64,000 nucleotides of DNA from Malurus cyaneus samueli. Lineage: Eukaryota > Chordata > Aves > Passeriformes > Maluridae. The stretch lies in the NCBI GenBank assembly GCA_009741485.1, contig CM019218.1, forward strand, positions 47,794,591 to 47,858,590, read 5' to 3'. Position 1 is the stretch's first letter. Each line of letters opens with the position of its first letter. This document shows positions 38,501 to 47,215 of the stretch, piece after piece. The translations under genes and the position numbers were made by a program. A model generated the notes under the pieces. It ran no database searches and was not told the DNA's origin. It saw only the letters and a list, made by a program, of their open reading frames with translations.

Positions 38501-40076
38501 GATCATGAAAGAGTTTCCATCAGACCACGAAATGTAAGTCATATCATCAGCTAGCACTAAACCCCTTATTTTCCAGGTAGAGTTGGTAGTTTTTATTTGC
38601 ATTTCTGAAAATCTAGAGTTTATTAAAATATTTGAACAATTGCAGAACAATGGGATGTGATTACTAATGTGACTCACAAAAGCATTACAAATAATAAAGT
38701 ATTTTGATAACCAAAGAAAACGCTTCTCAAGCTGTGGGAAGGACTCAAATGCACATTTGCATTTAGATCCTTAGAGTTCTCAGTTTCATTCATTGAAGCT
38801 GTATTGAGGGTTGAGGGTAAGAGTTTAGTCTTTGAGCCAGGACTGTTGATTTTTTTCTTCCTTTTTAATGTGTTTTTTGTCATGTGAGTGTGTTAAACTG
38901 AATTGTGTATCTGTGGTGTGTGCAGGAACATGAGACGCTTCTTGCAAGGTGGCAGAACAAAAATACAGAGAGTGTCATTGAGCTGCACAACAAAACACCA
39001 GTCTGGAATGATGACACCCAGTCCTATGTTCTGAATTTCCATGGTCGAGTCACACAGGCCTCAGTGAAAAACTTCCAAATTATTCATGATAATGATCGTA
39101 AGTAGAGCTCTGTGTCTGTAAGGTGTAGGCACAGCACTGCATACACAGCCTGGGATGGATTCTGCCCTCACAGTTGTCACCTGAGTGGGTTTAATTCAGT
39201 TCTGTGGGTCCAGCTTAGTGCTGCTCTGCCACGTGGCTGTGACATGGGTGCAAGCTGGAGCACTTTGGGTACTCCAGTGCCATGTATTCTGCAGGGAATG
39301 GGAAACTGGTGAATGTGGCTGTGCCTTTCTCCAAGAGCAACACTCCATTTCAAACATTGGTGGATGTGTTTGGTGCATTTTACAAGGTGAAGCAGTTTCC
39401 CCTGCCTCTGCAATTAAACATTCCCAACTGTGAATGAGGCTTAGATTTCCTCTTGCTGACAGAGTGCAAAGAAAGATTGGGGAAAAATTTCTGAATATGC
39501 TGTAACAGGAGAGGTATGATTAGATCTAGATTACAATCATGCCTTTTCTTCCCCTGTTATCCTTTCTTATCCACTTGCCCGAAGTTATGTGAGCATAGAA
39601 TTAATCTGTTCTAGCTACATGTGAAACCTGGTACTAGATCTGTATAAGAGGTATAGCATCCTATATAGAAGCTATCTTCTCTCTGTGCTTATAAAAATTA
39701 CTTTTTGCATGGGTTTTTTTGGACAGTAACAAGTCTTGCAACCCTTTATCACTGAAGCTATCCTTGTTTCTCCCTCTGCCATCAGCACATCCACTTGCAT
39801 GAATAAGTGCTGCGAGGTTTGATGAGTGAGCATGTTTGGTTGGTATTTCGTTGACCTGGGACAGAGGGTAGCGTTGGATGCACGCTTATGTAGTGAGGGC
39901 TGCAACAAGTAACTCTGTTGCCTCTTGTGCCCTTCCCTGCAGCTGATTATATCGTGATGCAGTTTGGCCGCGTGGCGGAGGACGTGTTCACCATGGACTA
40001 CAGCTACCCAATGTGTGCACTACAAGCCTTTGCCATTGCCCTTTCCAGTTTTGACAGCAAGCTGGCTTGTGAGTAA
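5474..40076 (+). CDS. TUB: TUB (tubby), coding exons 2-12; gene partial at 5' end
   Basis: The CDS is the join of 5474-5525, 6875-7037, 17440-17574, 25318-25485, 30682-30803, 31562-31753, 32318-32430, 33390-33504, 38435-38533, 38926-39097 and 39943-40076. Phases agree at every junction, giving 487 complete residues and TAA. Residue numbers in this annotation count from the first complete codon (V, 5475). Tubby is a membrane-phosphoinositide-binding adaptor that, with IFT-A, helps deliver receptors to neuronal cilia; it also has nuclear signals. Residues 1-35 form the basic N-terminal helix, about 174-200 an acidic/serine linker, and 233-487 the tubby barrel. Both family signatures are present: [14 protein letters not shown] and [17 protein letters not shown]313, R315 and R345 align with the mouse PIP2 contacts K330, R332 and R363. 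TULP1-3 are the alternatives, but the N-terminal half resembles TUB. The first coding exon is upstream of the window. Confidence 0.97.
5526..6874 (+). other. TUB intron 2
   Basis: The donor is gtaaga and the acceptor tttctctag. AT-rich, ordinary intron with no recognisable gene or repeat. Confidence 0.9.
6875..7037 (+). CDS. TUB: TUB exon 3
   Basis: The acceptor is tttctctag and the donor is G|gtacag after CAT. It encodes residues 18-71 plus the first base of a valine codon. It opens with [15 protein letters not shown], which completes the N-terminal helix and carries the KKKR nuclear-localisation-type cluster described for mouse tubby. A second basic stretch (RARTRRTKH) follows, then [11 protein letters not shown], which is conserved in TUB. 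The exon ends in phase 1. Long ORFs on both strands across this exon are shadows. Confidence 0.95.
11093..11142 (+). promoter_or_regulatory. Cluster of TAATTA cores and a POU octamer (possible enhancer)
   Basis: Three TAATTA homeodomain cores lie at 11093-11098, 11110-11115 and 11123-11128, followed by a perfect ATGCAAAT octamer at 11135-11142. The following 250 bp are unusually free of simple sequence. The motifs are seen directly; enhancer function is only a guess, since TAATTA arises easily in AT-rich DNA. Confidence 0.3.
13836..13861. repeat. Two-copy 13-bp tandem duplication
   Basis: The unit gtccagcagattt occurs twice head to tail with no mismatch, in TUB intron 3. Confidence 0.9.
17362..17380 (+). 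repeat. (CT)n microsatellite near TUB exon 4 acceptor
   Basis: About nine and a half uninterrupted CT units, followed by an imperfect pyrimidine stretch to about 17408. The tract ends roughly 60 bp before exon 4, in the usual polypyrimidine/branch-site neighbourhood. Such tracts are often length-polymorphic and bound by PTB-like proteins; an effect here is inference. Confidence 0.9.
17440..17574 (+). CDS. TUB: TUB exon 4
   Basis: The acceptor is ctgaagcag and the donor is AAAG|gttagc. G from exon 3 plus TG makes valine, then QEAEQED and a variable stretch, ending with [10 protein letters not shown]. The KEKKGKHKG end matches TUB; the middle is weakly constrained across the family. [11 protein letters not shown] is a second basic cluster in the position of the second nuclear-localisation-type signal of mammalian tubby. 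It starts and ends split, with 44 whole codons. A CT microsatellite lies 60-78 bp before the acceptor. Confidence 0.94.
17575..25317 (+). other. TUB intron 4 (7.7 kb)
   Basis: The donor is gttagc and the acceptor ctcacag. Ordinary AT-rich intron with one CR1-like 3' end near 22080, a TATA-type simple stretch near 18300 and poly-T around 23560. No internal exon was recognised. Confidence 0.85.
22080..22135 (+). mobile_element. CR1-like LINE 3' end (short, diverged)
   Basis: The stretch ggaggtttggactcaatcac, then cctccagatgtcctttc and an attctaa end, has the wording of the CR1 3' terminus (GGTTGGACT..ATGACCTCCAGAGGTCCCTTCC..ATTCTATG). Only about 55 bp is convincing, so this is either an old 5'-truncated insertion or chance resemblance. 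Confidence 0.5.
25318..25485 (+). CDS. TUB: TUB exon 5
   Basis: The acceptor is ctcacag and the donor is AAAAAG|gtaagt. It encodes 55 whole codons between two split glycine codons. The conserved core VQILTVG-like block reads [10 protein letters not shown] here; it is followed by an acidic DEDDGEK stretch, a glutamine-rich patch (GQQQQSKQ) and [10 protein letters not shown], which closes the exon as in mammalian TUB. This is part of the flexible N-terminal half. Sequence around the conserved blocks differs from mammals as expected for a disordered linker. Confidence 0.94.
27200..27878 (+). mobile_element. CR1 LINE, 5'-truncated, sense to TUB
   Basis: About 680 bp match the 3' part of a CR1 non-LTR retrotransposon. 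The left end retains the degraded tail of the reverse-transcriptase ORF (the [17 protein letters not shown] stretch). The middle has the 'ttcagcccggagcagttggggg' type region. The right half reads gagggttgttgggcactgga, then ggcacatggtgtgactcttg and gggtcccttccatctcag, closing with one ATTCTATG octamer at 27868-27875. Truncation at the 5' end and a short octamer tail without clear target duplication are typical of CR1. The ORF is broken and cannot support movement. Confidence 0.9.
30253..30276. repeat. Two-copy 12-bp tandem duplication
   Basis: The unit ctgtaggaacag is repeated perfectly head to tail, with two further matching bases. It lies in TUB intron 5, 400 bp before exon 6. Confidence 0.9.
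30682..30803 (+). CDS. TUB: TUB exon 6 (acidic/serine linker)
   Basis: The acceptor is ctccacag and the donor AAG|gtaagg. GC completes a glycine codon, followed by [17 protein letters not shown], a serine run, and [18 protein letters not shown]. The acidic-then-serine block followed by QLNSNTRP is diagnostic of TUB and precedes the C-terminal barrel. It has 40 whole codons and ends in phase 0. The acidic N-terminal half of tubby has been proposed to have transcriptional activity; that is known of the family and not shown by this sequence. Confidence 0.95.
30804..31561 (+). other. TUB intron 6
   Basis: The donor is gtaagg and the acceptor tttgtttcag. Short intron with no feature recognised. 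Confidence 0.9.
31562..31753 (+). CDS. TUB: TUB exon 7 (start of tubby barrel)
   Basis: The acceptor is tttgtttcag. 64 codons start EAASAPSPS and enter the tubby domain at [12 protein letters not shown], followed by the family-specific [18 protein letters not shown]. The donor used is AAAAAG|gtcata, chosen because only it joins in frame to VFLLAGRK of exon 8 and keeps GKK-V as in other TUB proteins. It is a weak donor. A GTAAAA site sits 8 bases upstream; using it would shift the frame. Reading through the intron gives a stop after three codons (31763-31765). Confidence 0.94.
31754..32317 (+). other. TUB intron 7
   Basis: It begins with the weak donor gtcata, is AT-rich (AAAAAATAATAAAAA near 31800) and ends gttgcttag. 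No other feature seen. Confidence 0.9.
32318..32430 (+). CDS. TUB: TUB exon 8 (phosphoinositide-binding strand)
   Basis: The acceptor is gttgcttag and the donor CTGAG|gtaaat. 37 codons begin [20 protein letters not shown] and end GGESFIGKL, with AG left over. K313 lies here, and R315 is split across the exon 8/9 junction. They align with mouse tubby K330 and R332, which contact PI(4,5)P2 in the crystal structure. Both residues are kept, so membrane tethering should be functional. Confidence 0.96.
32431..33389 (+). other. TUB intron 8
   Basis: The donor is gtaaat; the acceptor is preceded by a strong T-rich tract (33371-33384). No repeat or gene recognised. Confidence 0.9.
33390..33504 (+). 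CDS. TUB: TUB exon 9
   Basis: The acceptor is tttggtag and the donor is TAT|gtaagt. A completes the split arginine, then [17 protein letters not shown], a variable loop one residue shorter than in mouse, and [12 protein letters not shown]345 in TLRQEL aligns with mouse R363, the third phosphoinositide contact. The exon ends in phase 0 with 38 whole codons. Confidence 0.96.
33505..38434 (+). other. TUB intron 9 (4.9 kb)
   Basis: The donor is gtaagt and the acceptor cttttag. Ordinary intron. It contains a perfect 14-bp tandem duplication at 35360-35387. ORFs of 60-143 codons on both strands overlap each other and show no family similarity. Confidence 0.85.
35360..35387. repeat. Two-copy 14-bp tandem duplication
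   Basis: The unit ctgtacccaactta occurs twice without mismatch, in TUB intron 9. A perfect pair suggests a recent slippage or duplication. Confidence 0.92.
38435..38533 (+). CDS. TUB: TUB exon 10
   Basis: The acceptor is acacttttag and the donor is AAT|gtaagt. 33 codons read [15 protein letters not shown], then the loop [16 protein letters not shown]. The GFKGPRKM block is a hallmark of the tubby barrel. Both ends are phase 0, so skipping this exon would delete 33 residues in frame. Confidence 0.96.
38534..38925 (+). other. TUB intron 10
   Basis: Short (392 bp) intron with a consensus gtaagt donor and a tgtgcag acceptor; nothing else recognised. Confidence 0.92.
38926..39097 (+). CDS. TUB: TUB exon 11 (tubby signature 1)
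   Basis: The acceptor is gtgtgcag and the donor is GATC|gtaagt. 57 codons run from [16 protein letters not shown] to IIHDNDP, with the proline split to the next exon. It carries the first tubby signature, [14 protein letters not shown]. Its donor corresponds to the one destroyed in the classical obese tub mouse, where the downstream intron is retained and the last 44 residues are lost. Here the donor is a strong consensus. Confidence 0.97.
39098..39942 (+). other. TUB intron 11
   Basis: The donor is gtaagt and the acceptor ccctgcag. Retention would meet a stop two codons into the intron (tag at 39102-39104), so only a truncated barrel would be made. No other feature seen. Confidence 0.9.
39943..40076 (+). 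CDS. TUB: TUB exon 12 (terminal coding exon, tubby signature 2)
   Basis: The acceptor is ccttccctgcag. CT completes proline, then [19 protein letters not shown], and the exon ends with signature 2, [16 protein letters not shown], followed by TAA at 40074-40076. This exon forms the hydrophobic central helix threaded through the tubby barrel. With the split proline it encodes 44 residues, matching the number lost in the tub mouse. Confidence 0.98.
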
Positions 40077-43000
40077 AGGGGCGTGGGTGAGCATCCTCTC
40101 AAAGGAAGCAGTTTGCCATATGATTCCCAATCCCTGCTGGTGTCGCTTATGGTCCGTACTAAAAATGGTCAGGGAAAAATGCAGTTGTGGAGGACCACTT
40201 TGTTGCTGAAGAGAAAGTAAAAAGAATCTTCTAAAAATTCAGGACATTCAGGAAATCATACTTTCCTTTTTTTTTTCTGTCATATTTTTCTGGAAGTGAC
40301 ATCAAGTTTTTGTAAATAGGAGTTGTCTCTCATGTCCCTGGTTACATTATGGATGTGTGCCATGATGTACTGTACCATGGCTCCAGTAGCACTACAACAG
40401 TGGTGTCTTTTTTTAAAACCCAGAAAGGGCGTGAGTGCTCCAAAAGTTTCTTTTTACATTTAAGAAACATTCCAAGGCTGCAATCGTACCTCAAGGTTGC
40501 ATTCCTGCATCAACTAATCCGAGCTTCACATCATACAGTGTAAGAGAAAGATGAGGAGAAAAGATGCACTTTTTTTTTTTTTTTTGATTGTGCAAGGATC
40601 TCATGTAGTATAAAGCTGAGTGTGAAGGTTGAAAACCTCTACTGGACTGAACTTGATGCATTGCTATTGTACATGTAGTAGGGCATGATGAATTTTAATT
40701 GCAGTAGGAGGAAATGGAGAAGTAGAAAGCACAAAATAATGTTGCACAAGTCACTTGAATTCTAAGCTGTCATTATGTTTTAACATCATGCTTTTTAATT
40801 TGTTTCAAATGAAAATGTATTTGCAGTACAGAAAAGGAAAACATCTAGATGCCAAGAAAGCATAACTTATGTTGAATTTGGCATTTTGTGGGCTGGGAAT
40901 TTATATCCTTGTATTGCTGTGGTAATTCAAACACATATTTTGTATGAAGTGATATAAACAGTTGGATAAAGGCGCTCTGCAGAGAATCTTATTATTTGGA
41001 ACAGGCTGTGTAAAGCTGAGGAAGGTAAATGGAAATATTTTATTAAATTTGTCTGGCCTTTTGCGCTTTTACAATTTGTCGATTGCATTTTTTGAACTTT
41101 GAGCAACAACCACTTTTCATATTTATTTCCCATTGTCAGAATGCTTGAAATCGATTGAAACTGTATGTTGTTCTCTGATGTAAACGTGCCAGCTACTGAG
41201 CTAAATCCTTCTAGGCAAATCTAGTGTATGCTGCATACAAATGAGACACTGGCAGGACACAGAATAGTTTAAAATAATGCAGATTTTGTGTTTCCTTTTT
41301 TTCTGATTTATCTGGAATATAGAAACAAATACCATTTCAAAACACAAGTAAAAAACAAGTCATTATTATCTTCTCTCTTGAACATTTCAAAAGCCAGGAG
41401 CTACAACTCAAAAGCACATTGTAAGACATCTTTAAAAATAATGGTTTTGCTGCCATTGTTCTGTACAGTGTTGTCCAAAATGGCAAAAGAGTAATAGAAT
41501 TTGTGTGTTCACCAGAAGGGCGTTGAAATGTGAGTGAAGTAGTAGCTGTGTTTTATACTGTGTGTATTCAGGCCCTCCTTTTTATTCCTTATAAACTCTT
41601 GCACTGTACAACCAGAGATTATGCAATGCAAAAATGAGATCAAATCCAATTGTCTCATAGTTGATGGGTCCTTTTTGACTGTTGGGAATGGGCCATAAAG
41701 CTCTCCTTAAGGTTGTGCCATTTGGACTGTTAATTTCAACTAACAAAAGAAATCTGCTCTCTTCACCTTTGCCTTCAGGTCTCTTTCTCAGTATACAAAG
41801 AAATTTCACATAAGAGATGAAAATACATAATTGCCAGCATTTTTTCTAATCTTTTAAGCAATCTATGGGGAAAAAAGTCTGCTGGCTTTAAACAGTGTTT
41901 TGTTGATAGACTCAGCTTGTCAATTATTATCTTTAATTAACAGGAAGCTCTGTCTTTTTTTTTTTCCCACATCTTTTTGCAAGAAGTCTTTCCATGTGAT
42001 AGTATAAAATGGAAAGACACCTTTTGTTTAAGAGAAATGAATGTCAGTTCCCTCAATGAAGAATCACAGTGCTGAGTCACGAGCTGCAGGGTGATATTTT
42101 GGCTTTGCACATGGGTGCTTTGTCTTTCTCTGTAGCTGGTGGTTTCCCACAATGTCACATCCCCATCTGTCATCTCACTTTGGATTTAACAGAGAAGGCC
42201 CTTAGGCCTTTGCTTACCTTATGTCAGCCTTTAGAAGCCAGCTCCAGTGACCACGAGAATTTTTTGTTTGGACTCCTGCAAAACCAGTCAGGAATTCCCA
42301 CTGCTGGCATTTTGGGTGCCACGTGGATTTCAGGAACTCTGCAGCATGGGAATGGTTGAATCTGCATGGCTTGACTTCTGTGCCTTGCCAGTCACACGCT
42401 TCTTTAGAGCCTGAGAAAGTGGCACCTGACACAGTTTTTTGCCTCTCTGTGCACAACACTGTGTCAAAGGAACTGTGACTCGTGCAAATACACAATCTGC
42501 TGGCTTTAGCAGGGGACTTGGTTTAGGAAGGGTTATTTTTAACCCAGATTGTAACAATGGTCTGACTCACATCATGACCCCCCAGGGAATTGGCATGAAA
42601 GGAAACTCATGTGCAGTGAACTCCTGCACAAGGGTGAGAATGAGGAGCTGGGGAAAGGCAGCGAGTTCAGCTTCTTGGGACAGTTTTGCTGCCAGCACAT
42701 TGTGTAATTTCACTCTCACTGCATGTTCTTCCCAGCCAGGTATTTTTTTTAACCTGTAACCATGCCAGGAGGAAAGTGGTTACTCAAATTCCCATCACCT
42801 TAACAGAATCGTGCAGGGCCATCAGCCAACGAGCTGCTGAGGGAAAAACGCCCCACAATAAATTGAGGTCACTAGAGGGGGATGTTAACCTGGGACTAAG
42901 GAATGAGGAACTCTCATTAAATCTGGTTCAGTTAGAATAGGGTTTGTTCCTAATGGCCTTTGCCAAAACCCTAATTCTTCACTATTATTGAGCAAGGTAC

Positions 43001-46000
43001 TGGGTTTGATTCACTTGCCTTTCACCATCTTCTCTGGAAGCAGTTACTTTTAATTTCGAATCTGTATAATTTCTGATGGATAATTTTTGCTGGATGTTTT
43101 CTGGTGAAGGTCATGTGCAAGGCGACACTGCAAGTTTTCCAGCACATCTCTAAATTCTGTTCTCCTGACTTGGTAACAAGTCAAACCAGGTTTTGTCTTA
43201 GCATAGAATCATACCTGAAATTTTCCTCAGAAAGGTACATTTTCTTCCACATCAGTAATAAAATCTTGGTCCTAATAAGTATTTTCAGAGACATGTCCAC
43301 ACTAAAGTAACCAAGGAGTAGTTATTGGTCCAGTCCTGTTAGTAACTTCTGCTGGGCCTGCATTCAGTGTACAACAGGGCATAACCTTGTTTACTCAGTG
43401 TGACAAAGAATAGAATGGCCCCAGGCTGTATTTCCTTCACACAGTCTTAGTGAATGTTTGGATACAGTTGATTTAGTATTATTTAAAATCCAAATATTGA
43501 TAATTTTTTGCATCTGCTGTTGATTTTGGCAGAGTTGTAAACAAATCCCTTGCCTGAATCGCTTATGGGCAAATACTGCATGCTTTAATGAGAGTTCTTA
43601 ATCTAACTTGTCACTCTGTTTACATCAAACAGTTTCTTCCTGGCCCTTTATCTAATTTTCTTCATCTCTGATGTTCTGTTCCTTCTCATTCTCTTCACAA
43701 TTTCTTTATCTGCTCTTCAAGGATGTGCAGCTCAAAAGTGTTTGACAATATTGCTCAGTGATCTCTCTGCAGATGAATAATGCCTTTGGTGCGCATTCAG
43801 TGATGCTCCTACAATAGAAGCCTTATCAGAGGGGGAATTTGGCCCTTTGGCTTTTCAGTGGAGTAAATTAACACATTAAAAGGTAGCAGATAAAAAAGCT
43901 TGCCTAACAGATAATCAGAATTTTTCTCAGTAAACAGTTTCCAAGCCATTGGTTGCAAATCAATGAGCAGAGCTGTCCACAAGCCTGAAGGCAGGCTGTT
44001 AGATTCCCTTTGTAGTGCTGCCTTATTTTTTTTTTCTTGTTTTTTTTTTTCAAAAGGTTGAAAGTGATTTTGTGAGCTGAAGTATGTTGGTGGCCTGAAA
44101 TAGTTTATTTTTTAGAAGCTAGGCATCATTCTGCTCCTTTTGTAGGACAATATATGGCACATAAAATAGTAATATTGTAGGCTCTTGTTGCAAATTCTGA
44201 TGTTAAAAAAAAAAGTGAGAATGGTTTTGTAATAATTACTGGGCAAAACTCTTGCTATTCAAATTGCCTTACAATAGTGCTGGAGTTCCCAGCACCCTGT
44301 CCTTATGAGGTCCTAGAGCTGAAGGAGTTGGAGCAAAAGGGGCTCTGTAATAAAATGTAATGCCTGCACGGTTGAAAAATATTGCGGAGTCAAATGTCAC
44401 CACAGTTTTATTAATCATGATGAACCAATGCCATCAATTCAAGCTTTTTGAGTTTTGCTCCCTTGTGATGAACAAGGGAGGAGCTTTAAACAAGCAGAGA
44501 CACCAGTGTGGCCTCTAAAAGTATAGGGCATTAGACCTATTTTTCTGCTATAAAAACCTTACCCCTACCTGAGTAATGCCCATTTAAAAATAAGAAAATC
44601 ATTCCAGTCCTTACTGTGTAAAATCATTCCCAGTTCTTGTATCTTACAAGTTTTTACAAATTTTATTATTAATTAATTAGTGATTACACATAAGGATAAA
44701 TCAAGGATGGGGATTCCTTTGCCCTGAAGGAATTATGACTAGACCAGTATCAGATTATTTTGTCTTTGTTTTTTTTTTTTTGCTAGGACAGGACAGGGGG
44801 TTGCCTGGTGTTCTGGGCAGAGAAGGTTTCTCCTAATGTATTGCAGGTGTCAGAGGGAAGATTTTGGGTTTGATCTTGTGGCACTCTAACTCCTTGCCCG
44901 TACTATCCCACTGCTCTCCTAAAACATCATTTACGAGATTTTTTCTGGCTTTACAGAAGCCTGTGCTCACCAATCAAATATCTTTGCTTGGCAATTAAGG
45001 ACAGTACAGCAGTCACCTTTATTAGAACTACGGGCTGATGACTCAGATTTCTCAAAAGGCCTCATTTTGACTACTAGAATAAAGTAGTTTTATACATATA
45101 AATCTTGCAGTCAAGTTAATCTAACTGTAGGTACAGGATTCTCTTGTATGTGCTCCTTAATGAAATCAGGTTCCTGTTGTTCCTCTTGTACAAAAAGCAC
45201 CTTCCAGGGTTCTGCTCTATAAGTGTTTGAAATAATTATGTAGATATTCTTCAGCTCTTTTTGTTGCTTGCCAAGGAACTAAGAAAAGAATTTGCACAAC
45301 TATCTCAATGCTTTGGTGTTTTGCTATGAACTATAGCTCAGTAGCTGATACTCACAAATGCCTGTATATTGGATGAAAATGCATTAAAACCTATTTTGTA
45401 TGTTGTATTTTATTTAACTGCCTATACATTTTCGATTCCCCTTTTTCCATAAGGGTGTGTTTGTCTATATCTTCACTGAGAAGACTTGAATTAACTGGCT
45501 TTCGTGAAACTCTTTAATGGAACCAGTACTCTGGTTTGCTAAATGGCTCTAGGAAGAGGACACTGTTCAGAAAAATTATGCTTACATTTTTGAGAAAAAC
45601 CTTCCCTATTCACATCATAATTGGATTATACAGTAACACTGGAATCTTATCATGGTTTAAGTCTGCAATAGCAGTTTGAAAATCAGTCTGACAAAAGCTT
45701 GTTGAGTACATGAACTGTTACAAAGTCCTACTCGAGAGTCAGAACCTAGCAAGTACCTTGGATATTCATGATTTATTCTGTGCTTGGGTACAGGCCAAAA
45801 AAAGTCCTGCAGAGTCAAAATCTGTGTGCAAATCAACATAGTCTTCTAGGCTGATAGCATACAGGCCGGGGGGATTGGGTCACCTGGGCTCTAACGCAGC
45901 TGACTCTGTGCAAATCTTGGAACCTGTTTGTGCCTCTGTTCCAAGGAGTTGAGTGCAGCTCTCAGTTTTTGGCCTGGCCACGTCTGTCTCTGTTCTGCCG

Positions 46001-47104
46001 AGAGGATTGCCAGGAGTGCTTTGAGGCTGGTGGGTGGCAGGGGTGCTCAGAACCCAATTTAATGCTCCCTGAAGGAACCAAAATAGGAAGTTTTCTGTTA
46101 CCTGTGTAGAAACCAAGTAATTAAACAATCTTTTAGGATAAAGTCTTGATGCTGTTGAATTCTATGGAAATCTTGTCAATGATTTCAGTGCGGCTTCAGT
46201 TTTTTTACCTTGCATTATTTTTGATTACTAAAAGTGCAAAAAATCTGGTAAGGGCAAATCATCCGATGCACTTTTCATTCTCACAGTGTTGTTGGTTGTG
46301 TTTTACTTGCCACCATCAGTTGTTTTAAAACTATGGTTCCTGAGCTCGTTGCAGAGGTTCAGTTAATACAACCACCTATTTATGCTTTTATGTAGCAAAC
46401 TGAGACACTTAGCAATTGTACAGCAAATTGCCTTTTTGTTTGGGTTCTTTTTTCCCTTGGATGTGACTCAGTTGTTCAGAACTGTTGTTACTGCCCACTT
46501 GACTCTGTCATGCACATCTGATTAAAAAACAATGAGCCTCATGATTTATGACTACCTTTATACTCCGTTGGGATGTTTACAGTGTTTCTCACATTTCACC
46601 CTGTATCTCTGCCTTCTTACTGAGGCTGTCCCAGTTGGCACAATGCCATTAAAAGTGTTAGTAATTTATTAAGTGAACCCTTTCAAAGTGCCAGAATGTA
46701 ATTTATAAACATTTTTATAAATTTTAACATTAAAATCCAACTGATTTCAATGCTTACCATTTGGATTAAATTGCAAGATTATTTGTTCAAAATTTTCTTT
46801 ACTCAAGCTTGGTTTGAGGTTTAAGCTCACATTTAGGATGTAAGTTTTTTTTAGGCACTCTTTAACTTCAAGTAAGAAATCGTGTACCTTTCCTATGTTG
46901 ACTTACCAAATAACAGCAGGAATATTTTCACTCCCTTTGAATTTTAAATTCCTTTTTTTTAAGTCTATGCCTACTATTTAGGTAAGTGTAATCTTGACAC
47001 TGAGTCTTGAACGTGTTGGGAAATTATGTCATGAGAGTGCTTATTTTGCCAGTGCAGAAAATCTCACCAGTACACAAAACCAGAGTGTGTTGGGTGGGCT
47101 TTGG
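40077..47104 (+). other. TUB 3' UTR and downstream intergenic sequence
   Basis: This begins right after the TUB stop codon. TUB has a long 3' UTR in mammals, so the first few kilobases are probably transcribed, but the end cannot be fixed by eye. Candidate poly(A) signals are ATTAAA at 41042-41047 and AATAAA at 42857-42862, 43257-43262 and 44349-44354. Poly-T tracts lie near 40570, 44030 and 44770. No second gene was recognised. Confidence 0.6.
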
Positions 47105-47215
47105 AATCAGTAAGGTTGGAAAAGGCCTCCAGGATCTTTAAGTTCAGCCTTTGACATGCTATGAAGTTTAGTGTTCAAACAAATTTGTGAGCCCTGGCAC
47201 CTCATAACACGAAGT
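47105..47215 (-). mobile_element. CR1 LINE 3'-end fragment, antisense
   Basis: The stretch aatcagtaaggttggaaaag, then gcctccaggatctttaag and a ttcagcctttgacatgct continuation, is the reverse complement of the CR1 3' terminus (AATCA..AAGGTTGGAAAAGACCTC.AAGATCAT..AGTCCAACC). It is short and diverged. The right boundary is approximate. Confidence 0.75.
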
